From Rhodoferax sp. U11-2br (GTDB lineage Bacteria > Pseudomonadota > Gammaproteobacteria > Burkholderiales > Burkholderiaceae_C), in the NCBI RefSeq assembly GCF_018619435.1, contig NZ_JAHFZF010000032.1:1-53088 (forward strand): DNA of 53,088 nt, given 5' to 3'. A program made the position numbers and the translations under genes. Below are positions 16,381 to 23,694 of this stretch, one piece after another. Below the pieces are notes generated by a model. That model had not been told where the DNA came from and did not search any database. It saw nothing but the letters and a program-made list of their open reading frames with translations. Every line of letters starts with the position of its first letter. Within the stretch, counting starts at the first letter, position 1.

Positions 16381-17076
16381 TTAAGGCTTGGGCGTCGCAG
16401 CAGCCTGCTGGGCTGCGGCTTGTAACACCGCGTCCCAATGGTGCTTGGGGATATGACCCACAAACCGCTCCACCACCAGGTCCATCACCTCGGTCGTGAT
16501 CTCATGGCCCAGGTAGGGAATGACATCGGCGGTGAGGTCACCACCCAGGGCCACCAGCCGTTGTGCGGCGGTCACGCAGTGCCCGTAGTGGACCACCGGG
16601 TCTGACTTGCCGTGGAAAAAATGCAGCGTGGTTTTGTCTGGCGCGTGGTTTGGCAGCTGGGCATAACGCCCGGACAGCGCCACGATGCGCCCGGCCAGCC
16701 CGGTTTGCACCTGCGCGGCTTCCAGCGCCAGGGTGGCGCCTTGGCCAAACCCCAACACCGCCGTGGCGCTGGCCTCAACACCGCTGCTTTGCTGCCAGAA
16801 ACGCAGGTTCTGAATGAAGGCCGGCACCACCGCAGCCACCCGCTCGGCATGGTTGTCGTCGGTGAGCCCCTGCTCTGAAAACCACTGGGCACCGCCGGGC
16901 TGGGTGTCGCTGGGGGATGGGGCCTGCACGCTGACGATGAACGCGTTGGGGAACTGCAGCGCCAGCCGCTGCCCCAGGGGCAGCATGTGCTGCGCGCTGG
17001 CACCCACACCATGGTGCAAGATCAGGAGCTGTTGTGCGGTCTGAGCGGGTTGCTGGAGGATGATGGCGTCGGACAC
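16381..17076 (-). CDS. ypfH: YpfH-like alpha/beta hydrolase lacking the nucleophilic serine
   Basis: A 231-residue alpha/beta-hydrolase of the carboxylesterase/phospholipase family. It follows E. coli YpfH closely: LLILHHGVGASAQ at the N-terminus, QWFSEQG, a terminal IPKHHWDAVL. The Asp (HGKSDPVVHYG) and His (PYLGHEI) of the triad are present, but the nucleophile elbow reads GFGQG rather than GFSQG: the expected Ser codon is GGC (Gly), one base from AGC. The enzyme should therefore be inactive as a classical serine hydrolase, unless it binds ligands or the substitution is strain-specific. The frame is otherwise intact. It is followed 50 nt downstream by chaC on the same strand... in map order chaC lies upstream and may be cotranscribed. 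Confidence 0.8.
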   Translation of the reverse strand: MSDAIILQQPAQTAQQLLILHHGVGASAQHMLPLGQRLALQFPNAFIVSVQAPSPSDTQPGGAQWFSEQGLTDDNHAERVAAVVPAFIQNLRFWQQSSGVEASATAVLGFGQGATLALEAAQVQTGLAGRIVALSGRYAQLPNHAPDKTTLHFFHGKSDPVVHYGHCVTAAQRLVALGGDLTADVIPYLGHEITTEVMDLVVERFVGHIPKHHWDAVLQAAAQQAAATPKP

Positions 17077-17126
17077 GGTCAGGCCTTGTGAGGGGTGGTG
17101 TTGCAGGAGGGAGCTTGGGGCACAGT

Positions 17127-17879
17127 TTAAGGGGGTGCCACCGCAGGGGCTGCGATCTGCGCTACCTGCGCCAGCAACTGGCCAACATAAGCGTCCTCAA
17201 TGCCCAGATGGGTCAACTGCTCGGCCAGCTGTTCGAGGTATTGCCGATTGCTGCCGATGAAGCCAGACGCTGTAGCGATGGCTCTGGCGGTCTTGTCCAG
17301 CGGTTGTCGACCCACATACTGGTTGCTGGCGGTGTTGGACACAAAAGCCAGGGCACACAGCGGGCCCTGGGGTGTGCTGAGTGGCAGCATGGCTGGCACA
17401 TAACTGCCCTGGATCATCTCGCGCCGCCAGAGCATTGCCAGCTCGTCCTGCAGCTGATGGGCCGCGATGCGAAAGGTCAGGCCGGCGCAGCAGCCCGCTT
17501 GGTTTTCGAGCGACAACATCAGCGCCGGACAGTCCACCGTGCCACGACCCATGTCGACCTTGAATGAAAAACAGCGTTGGTAACCTGTCAGGTTGGCCAG
17601 GCGAACTTCCGCAAACTCAAAGCCCGGGTTCCACATCAGGGAGCCATAGGCAAACACCCACAGGTCCTGCCTTGTGTCGATGTCGGCCAGAAAGGCCTGC
17701 ATCGACGTCTGCAACACCTGGTCAGACAGACGCCAGTTGTCCGGGCGGCCCTGGCTGCGTGCCAGCGCGTCCCAGGCAGCCATCACCTCGTTGGTGGCGC
17801 GCAGTGCCGATTGGCACGGTGCGGTTACCTTGCCCCAAAGATGGGGCAGGTGGGCAAAGGCGTCGGGTGTTTTTGGCAT
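17127..17879 (-). CDS. chaC: gamma-glutamylcyclotransferase ChaC-like (glutathione-specific)
   Basis: A 250-residue protein of the ChaC family, which cleaves glutathione to 5-oxoproline and Cys-Gly. The nucleotide-free glutamyl-binding loop VFAYGSLMWNPGF is at about residues 74-86, and the catalytic glutamate is in LWRREMIQGSY (near 148-158). The N-terminal ~65 residues form a helical extension common in proteobacterial ChaC. The gene lies 20 nt downstream of doxX and upstream of the ypfH-like gene, all leftward, so a doxX-chaC-ypfH operon is plausible. Confidence 0.88.
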   Translation of the reverse strand: MPKTPDAFAHLPHLWGKVTAPCQSALRATNEVMAAWDALARSQGRPDNWRLSDQVLQTSMQAFLADIDTRQDLWVFAYGSLMWNPGFEFAEVRLANLTGYQRCFSFKVDMGRGTVDCPALMLSLENQAGCCAGLTFRIAAHQLQDELAMLWRREMIQGSYVPAMLPLSTPQGPLCALAFVSNTASNQYVGRQPLDKTARAIATASGFIGSNRQYLEQLAEQLTHLGIEDAYVGQLLAQVAQIAAPAVAPP

Positions 17880-17899
17880 GGTCTCGTGTCAGAGGGTGT

Positions 17900-18307
17900 T
17901 CAGACCTTGCGTGCGTCCAGGCTGAAAGCACCTGCACCGTTGGCCGCCAGGGCCAGCAAGCCGCCCACCACCGCGATGTTCTTCCAGAACAGCAGCTGGG
18001 TGACAAAGGCCTGGTCGGCGGGCACCGCCCAATAAGCGTGGAAGAAGAACGACGCCGCCAGGGTGAAGACCCCCAGCACCAGCGCAGCGATGCGGGTGCC
18101 AAAACCGGCCAGCAGCGCCAGGCTGCCGACGATTTCGACCACCAGCGCCAGTACGGCACCCACCACCGGCAGAGGCAGCCCCACCGACGCGATGTAGCCC
18201 ACGGTGCCGGAGAACCCGGCGAGCTTGCCAATACCGGCGGGCAGGAAGAAGGCGGTAAACAACAAACGCGCGGCCAGGGCCAGGCTACTTTGGATGGACT
18301 TGGTCAT
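17900..18307 (-). CDS. DoxX family membrane protein
   Basis: A 135-residue four-helix inner-membrane protein of the DoxX/SURF4 family, with LLFTAFFLPAGIGKL, GYIASVGLPLP and FFFHAYWAVPAD as signature pieces. DoxX proteins are often tied to thiol or redox stress; the downstream chaC gene (glutathione turnover) fits that. ATG 18307 (MTKSIQ) starts just before the first helix; an in-frame ATG at 18340 would add eleven non-conserved residues. Confidence 0.85.
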   Translation of the reverse strand: MTKSIQSSLALAARLLFTAFFLPAGIGKLAGFSGTVGYIASVGLPLPVVGAVLALVVEIVGSLALLAGFGTRIAALVLGVFTLAASFFFHAYWAVPADQAFVTQLLFWKNIAVVGGLLALAANGAGAFSLDARKV

Positions 18308-18354
18308 GATGGAGTTCTCTGGATGGTAAAAAAGTTGCATGGGCTGGGCTGCGC

Positions 18355-18690
18355 TTAACCGCCGTTGTGCTGGTGGAGGGTGAACTCACCCGAGCGTTGG
18401 GCCTGGGCCAGTTCAGCCAGCACTTGGTCGCGGGTTTTGCCTGCCTCAACGGCTTTGACCGGGTATTGGCTGGGGTAGAGCTCGTTGAGCTTTTTGCCGG
18501 AGTCGCCAAAAGCCTGGATGTCGCCGGTGCGTTGGGCTTCCACCAACTCGGCACGCACTTGGGCACGTGTCTTGCCGACGGTTGTGGCGGCGGAGGTGTT
18601 GTCGGCGGGGTAAGCAGCCTCGGCATTGGCATAACCAGCGGTCAGGGCAGACAGGGTGATGGCGAGAACGGCAGCGTAAGTGGTTTTCAT
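18355..18690 (-). CDS. DUF4148 periplasmic protein, two repeats
   Basis: A 111-residue secreted protein: signal peptide to about residue 23 (TLSALTAGYANA), then two copies of the DUF4148 motif, GKTRAQVRAELVEAQRTGD and GKTRDQVLAELAQAQRSGE. This family is expanded in Burkholderiales; the function is unknown. It lies 47 nt upstream of doxX on the same strand. The final residues HQHNGG are an unusual histidine-rich tail. Confidence 0.88.
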   Translation of the reverse strand: MKTTYAAVLAITLSALTAGYANAEAAYPADNTSAATTVGKTRAQVRAELVEAQRTGDIQAFGDSGKKLNELYPSQYPVKAVEAGKTRDQVLAELAQAQRSGEFTLHQHNGG

Positions 18691-18953
18691 GGTTCAAATC
18701 CTTTAACAGTTGATAAGGTGAATCCGGTGGGGCCTGTGGCCTTTTCCGGCGTCATCGCGTGGCCTTGAGGGTTGCGTCGCGTTGATGGGATGAACTGTAA
18801 AGTTTCTGATTCAATAGATAAACAGCCAAATCATCACAGGTACATTGCTGTTTTAACAACAATAAACCCTGTTTGTCACCCGCGGCGGGGTTCTTGGGGC
18901 CTGGGTCGGGCTTGGTCTGTGGGCTGGGCACAACGCCATAATCGCCGCTCCCC

Positions 18954-19745
18954 ATGCCCAAGCCTCCTCTGCCTCATACCCTCCCCCACGCCGTCTCCCG
19001 CCTGCGCACCGAACGCTTGGCGCGTGCGGTCAAACCGTTTCGCATGCGCGGTGGCCCGGCAGAGCGTTGCCCCGGCTGCCGGGTCATGTTCAGCCACTGT
19101 TTTTGCAACTTGCGCCCGAACGTGGCCACCCAGGCGGGTGTCTGCCTGCTGATGGCCGACATCGAGCCGCTCAAACCCAGCAACACCGGCTGGCTGATTG
19201 CCGATGTGGTGCGTGACACCTTTGCATTCAGCTGGGCGCGCACCTGGGTGGACCCGCGCTTGCTGACCCTGCTGGCCGACCCGCAGTGGCAGCCTTATGT
19301 GGTGTTTCCGGGGGAGTTTGTGGCACCTGAGCGCGTGGTGCATGCGCTGGTCCCTGAGACGGCCGCGCCGGGGCAGCTGCCCAAGCGCCCGCTGTTTGTG
19401 CTGCTGGATGCGACCTGGGCCGAGGCCGGCAAGATGTTTCGCAAAAGCCCGTACCTGAACAATTTTCCGGTGCTGAGCCTGCACCCTGAGCAGGTGTCCA
19501 ACTACCGGCTGCGCCGATCCAGCCGCAGCGACCACTTCTGCACCTCAGAAGTGGGTGCCCTGTGCCTGGAACTGGCCGGTGAAAACCACGCGGCCGAGGT
19601 GCTGGCCACCTACCTCGATGTGTTCACCCACCACTACCTGCAGGCCAAGAACCAGAAGCCGCTGGACCTGGAAGATGCCGCACACCTGCGCTTGCGCGAT
19701 TTGAGCGGGCAGCGACAATCAGGTGTTTTAAGAGTCACCTCATGA
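18954..19745 (+). CDS. tapT: tRNA-uridine aminocarboxypropyltransferase (DTW domain, TapT/YfiP)
   Basis: The enzyme adds a 3-amino-3-carboxypropyl group from SAM to tRNA uridine (acp3U47). The 263-residue protein has the N-terminal cysteine cluster CPGCRVMFSHCFC (near residues 39-51) and the DTW motif as DATW in LLDATWAEAGKM (near 150), followed by the basic LRRSSRSDHFCTSE. A ~50-residue C-terminal extension matches proteobacterial members. The stop overlaps the next gene's ATG by 4 nt (ATGA). Confidence 0.85.
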   Translation: MPKPPLPHTLPHAVSRLRTERLARAVKPFRMRGGPAERCPGCRVMFSHCFCNLRPNVATQAGVCLLMADIEPLKPSNTGWLIADVVRDTFAFSWARTWVDPRLLTLLADPQWQPYVVFPGEFVAPERVVHALVPETAAPGQLPKRPLFVLLDATWAEAGKMFRKSPYLNNFPVLSLHPEQVSNYRLRRSSRSDHFCTSEVGALCLELAGENHAAEVLATYLDVFTHHYLQAKNQKPLDLEDAAHLRLRDLSGQRQSGVLRVTS

Positions 19746-19999
19746 CCCCAGACCAGATTCCACCCACTGATGCCACCCACGCGGGAATGTGTGAACCCTG
19801 CACCGCTGTCCAGCAAAACTGGCGCCGTGCCCCTGGCCATGCCGAACTGGTGCAGGGTGCCAACCGCAAAGAGCTGCGTGGCGAGACAACGGTCACAGTC
19901 ACCCGCTACCGTTGCGACCACTGTGGCACGGTGTGGGACTACGAAAACAACAAAGCCAACCAGCGCGCAGGCTGGTCGGTCGTGCCCCTCCGGGCCTAA
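19742..19999 (+). CDS. small putative zinc-binding protein
   Basis: An 85-residue protein with a CEPC pair near residue 17 and CDHCGTVWDYENNK near 58, a zinc-ribbon layout. I do not recognise a named family. It is translationally coupled to tapT (ATGA overlap), so it may act with tRNA modification or merely share expression. Codon use is typical of the genome. Confidence 0.7.
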   Translation: MTPDQIPPTDATHAGMCEPCTAVQQNWRRAPGHAELVQGANRKELRGETTVTVTRYRCDHCGTVWDYENNKANQRAGWSVVPLRA

Positions 20000-20009
20000 A
20001 ACAGCACCA

Positions 20010-20026
20010 GTGGCCTAATTGGCCAC
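20010..20026. terminator. GTGGCC/GGCCAC hairpin between convergent genes
   Basis: GTGGCC, loop TAATT, GGCCAC: a perfect 6-bp stem between the small zinc protein and the leftward SDR gene. Its right arm overlaps the last codons of the SDR gene, whose TAG stop is in the loop. There is no clear T run, so efficiency is uncertain. Confidence 0.4.
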
Positions 20027-20659
20027 GGTAAAGCGCTGCTGGATGTGGCGCGGCTTTTCCAGCTCGTCGACGATGGCCACGGCCATGTCTTCCACTGAAA
20101 TGGCGGCAGGTGCCTCACCCTCGCCGGGCAGCGGGTTGTCCAGACCAGTGCGGTACTGGCCGGTGCGTTCACCCGGAGCCAGGATGATCGGGGGCGACAA
20201 AAAGGTCCAGTCCAGGCTGGTTTCAAGCTTGAGCCGGTTCAGCGCCTCACGCGCGGCCAGGGCGCCTTGTTTGTACTCGGCCGGGAAACCAGCGGTGTCC
20301 ACCAGTTGCACACCGGGCGCCACAAACAGGCTGCCCGCGCCACCCACCATCAGGAAACGTTTGATACCCGCGCGTTGGGTGCCGGCCACGATGGCGGCGG
20401 TGCCTTCCAGGAACAGGTCGTGGATGCGCGGCTCGGTCCAGCCCGGGTTGTAGGCGCTGACGACGGCGTCATGCCCGGCCACGGCCTGTGCCACTTGGGC
20501 CGCGTTCAGCGCGTCGGCCTGCACCACGGTCAAACCCGGCTGGGCGCTGAGTTTGGCCGGGTTACGCGCCAGCACGGTGACCTGGTGGCCGCGGCTCAAC
20601 AACTCGGTCAACAAGGGGGCGCCGACAAAACCTGTGGCGCCAACGAGTGCAATTTTCAT
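20015..20659 (-). CDS. NAD(P)-binding atypical SDR protein
   Basis: A 214-residue NAD(P)H-binding protein (NAD(P)-dependent epimerase/NmrA-like, YwnB-type). The Rossmann glycine motif is GATGFVGAPL at 7-16, followed by LARNPAKL and a DAVVSAYNPG strand. It lacks a strict YxxxK catalytic pair, as is usual for this sub-family. It is divergently oriented from a LysR regulator, 95 nt away, so the regulator probably controls it, a common pairing for this family. Confidence 0.85.
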   Translation of the reverse strand: MKIALVGATGFVGAPLLTELLSRGHQVTVLARNPAKLSAQPGLTVVQADALNAAQVAQAVAGHDAVVSAYNPGWTEPRIHDLFLEGTAAIVAGTQRAGIKRFLMVGGAGSLFVAPGVQLVDTAGFPAEYKQGALAAREALNRLKLETSLDWTFLSPPIILAPGERTGQYRTGLDNPLPGEGEAPAAISVEDMAVAIVDELEKPRHIQQRFTVAN

Positions 20660-20754
20660 GGTGATCTCCGGTGTGTTTAAGATGCTGATAGTGTCTTTGC
20701 TTCACAAACCATTGACTAGATGGTCTATTTGACTAACACTGTGAAGTAAAACTA
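20660..20754. promoter_or_regulatory. divergent LysR/SDR control region
   Basis: The 95-nt intergenic region contains nested inverted repeats: CTTCAC (from 20699) paired with GTGAAG (to 20747), and inside it CCATTGACTAGATGG. The spacing and AT-rich character (TTTGACTAACACT) are compatible with LysR recognition and activation sites, but I cannot assign the exact operator. Confidence 0.45.
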
Positions 20755-21672
20755 ATGAATAGGGCGCAACACATGGCGCAGATGGACCAACTCAAACGCA
20801 TGGCGGTGTTTGCCGAGGTGGTGGCGACGGGGTCGCTGTCGGCGGCGGCTCGCCAGTTGCAGATGACGCCCTCGGCGGTGAGCCAGCATCTGCGCCAGCT
20901 GGAGTCGGCCCTGGGGCTGGCGCTGTTGCACCGCTCCACCCGCAAACTCACGCTGACCGAGGCTGGTGAACGCTACATCGAGGGCTGTCGCGCCATGGTG
21001 GCCGCCGCCCGCAGCGCCGACCAGGCGCTGCTGCGCCACCGCGACGAACCCGAGGGTGAGCTGCGTGTTGCCGCGCCGATTGGCATGGGCGGCTTGCTGG
21101 CGCAGGCGCTCGCGCCCTTGCGCCAGCACCCCCGGCTGACGCTGCGCCTGCTGCTCGACGATGCGCTGATTGATCTGATTGAAGAGCGGGTCGACATCGC
21201 CCTGCGTGCGGGCAAGCTACCCGACTCCAGCCTCGTGGCGCGCAAGCTGGGCAGCATGGCCGCGCAGATGTGCGCCGCACCGGCCTACCTGGCCGAGCGC
21301 GGCTGGCCGCAGCAGCCGCAGGATCTGGCCACGCACGACTGGCTCGGCGGCAGGCCCTCAACCGGTGGTGACGAGACCTTGCTGCTGCACAACGCAGCTG
21401 GTGACGAGGTGGCGGTGCAGGTGCACAGCCGCGTCCACGCCAGCCAGGTCTCCGCCTTGCACGCCCTGTGTGTGGCGGGCTGGGGCATCAGTGTGGTGGT
21501 CAGCGACGATGACCGCCGCGCGCTGGTGGACGGACGGCTGCTGCCGGTGCTGCCGGGCTGGCAGCTGCCCGTCATGCCGATTTACGCCATCACCCCGCGC
21601 CGGGGTGAACAGCCTGCCAAGGTGCGCCATGCGCTGGCGTTGTTGGCCGCCCACTTTGACCAAGCTGCTTGA
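20755..21672 (+). CDS. LysR family transcriptional regulator
   Basis: A 305-residue regulator: winged helix-turn-helix in the first ~65 residues (MAVFAEVVATGSLSAAARQL, TPSAVSQHLRQLESALG) and a LysR substrate-binding domain from ~90 onward. Most family members begin at MDQLKRM, which here is the third in-frame ATG (20782); 20755 and 20773 are alternatives, none with a strong ribosome site. It is divergent from the SDR gene and likely autoregulated. Confidence 0.88.
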   Translation: MNRAQHMAQMDQLKRMAVFAEVVATGSLSAAARQLQMTPSAVSQHLRQLESALGLALLHRSTRKLTLTEAGERYIEGCRAMVAAARSADQALLRHRDEPEGELRVAAPIGMGGLLAQALAPLRQHPRLTLRLLLDDALIDLIEERVDIALRAGKLPDSSLVARKLGSMAAQMCAAPAYLAERGWPQQPQDLATHDWLGGRPSTGGDETLLLHNAAGDEVAVQVHSRVHASQVSALHALCVAGWGISVVVSDDDRRALVDGRLLPVLPGWQLPVMPIYAITPRRGEQPAKVRHALALLAAHFDQAA

Positions 21673-21686
21673 GTGCTTTTGTTTTC

Positions 21687-21733
21687 ATAGCTGCAAGCCC
21701 TTGATGAAAGAGGGATAGAAGCCAATTTGGCAC
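21687..21733 (+). repeat. dispersed inverted repeat, copy 9
   Basis: ATAGCTGCAAGCCCTTGATG, then AAAGAGGGATAGAAGCCAAT and TTGGCA. It lies 14 nt after the LysR stop and ends at the alkB stop, filling the gap between the convergent genes. Confidence 0.9.
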
Positions 21734-22390
21734 TCAAATCTTTCTGACCTGGCGAAACGTCAGGTTGATGCGCCGCCTGCCCAGCAGCGCGTGTTCCCCC
21801 TCGGCCAAGGGCGCCACACCATGAAACGCCAGCCGCGATGGACCACCCCACACCACCACGTCGCCATGCACCAGCCGGTAACGTTGCGGCCGGTCTTGGC
21901 GGCTGGGTGTGCCAAACAAAAACACCGCAGGCAGGCCCAGTGACAGCGACACAATGGGTGCGCTCAGGTCCTGCTCATCGCGGTCCTGGTGCAAGGAGAG
22001 TTTGGCGCCGGGTTGGTACTGGTTGATCAGGCAGGCGTCGGGCGCAAACTGCGGGTAACCGGCCCGCGCCGCCGCCTGTTGCGCCAACGCCAGACCAACC
22101 GCGGGCATGGCTGGCCAAGCCTGGCCTGAGAGCGGGTCGTGTGCCGCATAGCGGTAACCACGCGGGTCGGACACCCAGCCCAGTGGGCCGCAACTGCTGG
22201 TCGACACCGACATGGTGTAACCGCCGGGCGTTTGCATGTGGCGCAGCGGCGCATGCTGCAACACGGCCTCAACCGCTTGCAGCAACTCAGGCGCCTCGTT
22301 CAAGACGAAACCACGCAGCAGCAGTGCACCCGGCCCGAGGCTTGTGGGTGTCGCATCCGGCTCCGGTGGCAGGTCGTCAAAAAGGTCCAT
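21734..22390 (-). CDS. alkB: alpha-ketoglutarate-dependent DNA dealkylase AlkB
   Basis: AlkB oxidatively removes methyl groups from 1-methyladenine and 3-methylcytosine in DNA, using Fe(II) and 2-oxoglutarate. The 218-residue protein is full length. Iron ligands are H and D of LHQDRDE (near 136-142) and the H of LAFHGVAPL (near 191); the 2-oxoglutarate-binding arginines are in RRRINLTFR (near 208-216). MQTPGGYTMSVS is the nucleotide-recognition lid. It begins a cluster with alkC and alkX. A dispersed repeat separates it from alkC, so they may not be one transcript. Confidence 0.92.
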   Translation of the reverse strand: MDLFDDLPPEPDATPTSLGPGALLLRGFVLNEAPELLQAVEAVLQHAPLRHMQTPGGYTMSVSTSSCGPLGWVSDPRGYRYAAHDPLSGQAWPAMPAVGLALAQQAAARAGYPQFAPDACLINQYQPGAKLSLHQDRDEQDLSAPIVSLSLGLPAVFLFGTPSRQDRPQRYRLVHGDVVVWGGPSRLAFHGVAPLAEGEHALLGRRRINLTFRQVRKI

Positions 22391-22416
22391 GGCACGCCCG
22401 TCGCATTCCTTTATTG

Positions 22417-22463
22417 ATAGCTATTGGCCCTTGTTATAAAAGGGCTAGAGGCCAATTGGTTGC
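22417..22463 (+). repeat. dispersed inverted repeat, copy 10
   Basis: ATAGCTATTGGCCCTTGTTA, then TAAAAGGGCTAGAGGCCAAT and TGGTTGCAT. It lies between alkC and alkB, both leftward. Confidence 0.9.
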
Positions 22464-22477
22464 ATAAAAATGGTCCA

Positions 22478-23593
22478 TCAACCCGGCGCCAATTCAAACG
22501 CGCCGAGCGGCTGCGCCTGGCCGTTGAGAAGAACTTCCACCGGATGGCGACCAGGGTAGTGTTTGCGGGTCGTCATCTCGGTCAAGGAGAGTTTTTTGGA
22601 CAGTTGCACGGTCTGGCCCGGCGCCAGCTCCAGTGTGGTCAGCTTGAATACCTTGGCGCGGGTCAAACCATTGGCCTTGACATAGTGCACTGCCAAATCC
22701 ACCAGCACCCGTTGTGACTGGTTTTGGGTATTGGTCAGCGCAAAGCCAATCTGCACCGCACCACCCATCACCGCCTGGCCGGGGCTGATCTGAACCTGGC
22801 CCACAGCCAACTGTGCAGCCTGGCCATAACCCAGTACCTTGAGCGCACCGGCTTCGCCGCGTTTCACCGCCGAGCGCAGCGCATGGTTCACGATCCAGGC
22901 CCGCTCGGGGCTGGCATCTTGTAACCAGGCCTGGGTGGTGCGTGTCAACAGCTCGGGGTGGTCCTTGCCAATGTCGTTGAGGTTGTTGGCCACCGAGCGG
23001 CGCACATACAGCGCCGGATCGTCCTTGAGCAAGTCCAAGAGCGACAACACCGGCGTCGGGTCGGCCTGGAACTGGCGCAGACGTGGCGCCCAGGGCAGGC
23101 GCGTGCGCGAGCCCTCAGACACCAGGCGGCGCACATGCTCGCTGGGGTCGGTGGCCCAGACCCTGAACTGCGCCAGTGTGGCCTGCGTGTGCTGCTCCAG
23201 AAAAGGGCGGATGCTGAACTCGGCGCTGAAACGCTGGGTCAGTGTGTGTTGGGCGGCCATCGACGCCTCGAAGTGGTCCAGCCCGTAATTGGCCACAAAC
23301 CGTGTGTGCGGCAGGTACAGAAACGAGCCCAGTGTCAGTCGGGGGTCGCGGCCATGGGGCTGCTCGATGGACGCCATCAAGATGGCCAGTGCCTCGGGGT
23401 AGTTCTCTGGCAAGAAGCGGCGCAAAGCCTGGGCGATGTGTTGGCCACGCGCCATCAGCGCCAGGGTGTCAAAACCGTCCAGCACCTCGGCCACAAAACC
23501 GGCAGAGTCAAAGGCCGGGTAGACCGCTGCAATCATGCTGGCGATGGCTTGCGGCACGTCGGCGCCGTATTGCTTGATCAGGGGTTCAGCCAT
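22478..23593 (-). CDS. AlkC-like HEAT-repeat DNA alkylation repair glycosylase
   Basis: A 371-residue protein of the HEAT-like-repeat DNA glycosylase superfamily (AlkC/AlkD), which excises N-alkylated purines without base flipping. Helical repeats span ~1-260 (VRRLVSEGSRTRLPWAP, LDLLKDDPALYVRRSVANNLNDI, WIVNHALRSAVKRG). A C-terminal Ig-like beta domain (~275-371, VQIGFALTNTQNQSQRVLVD) marks the AlkC branch, since AlkD lacks it. It is divergent from alkX with a LexA box in the 101-nt gap, 66 nt upstream of this ATG. Confidence 0.85.
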   Translation of the reverse strand: MAEPLIKQYGADVPQAIASMIAAVYPAFDSAGFVAEVLDGFDTLALMARGQHIAQALRRFLPENYPEALAILMASIEQPHGRDPRLTLGSFLYLPHTRFVANYGLDHFEASMAAQHTLTQRFSAEFSIRPFLEQHTQATLAQFRVWATDPSEHVRRLVSEGSRTRLPWAPRLRQFQADPTPVLSLLDLLKDDPALYVRRSVANNLNDIGKDHPELLTRTTQAWLQDASPERAWIVNHALRSAVKRGEAGALKVLGYGQAAQLAVGQVQISPGQAVMGGAVQIGFALTNTQNQSQRVLVDLAVHYVKANGLTRAKVFKLTTLELAPGQTVQLSKKLSLTEMTTRKHYPGRHPVEVLLNGQAQPLGAFELAPG

Positions 23594-23658
23594 GGTGGAT
23601 GGGGGTGGTCATGAAAGTCCTCTGTGTCCGTTGGGGCAAGCCCCGTTTGCTGGATATA

Positions 23659-23674
23659 CTGTATTTTTACACAG
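23659..23674 (+). promoter_or_regulatory. LexA (SOS) box between alkC and alkX
   Basis: TACTGTATTTTTACACAGTT contains CTGT-ATTTTTAC-ACAG, matching the CTGT-N8-ACAG consensus with both flanking T/A preferences. It lies 21 nt upstream of the alkX ATG and 66 nt upstream of the alkC ATG, so LexA could repress both. It shares the CTGTATTTTT core with the box at 7866-7881. Confidence 0.75.
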
Positions 23675-23694
23675 TTATTCAAAGGCTGGGCACC

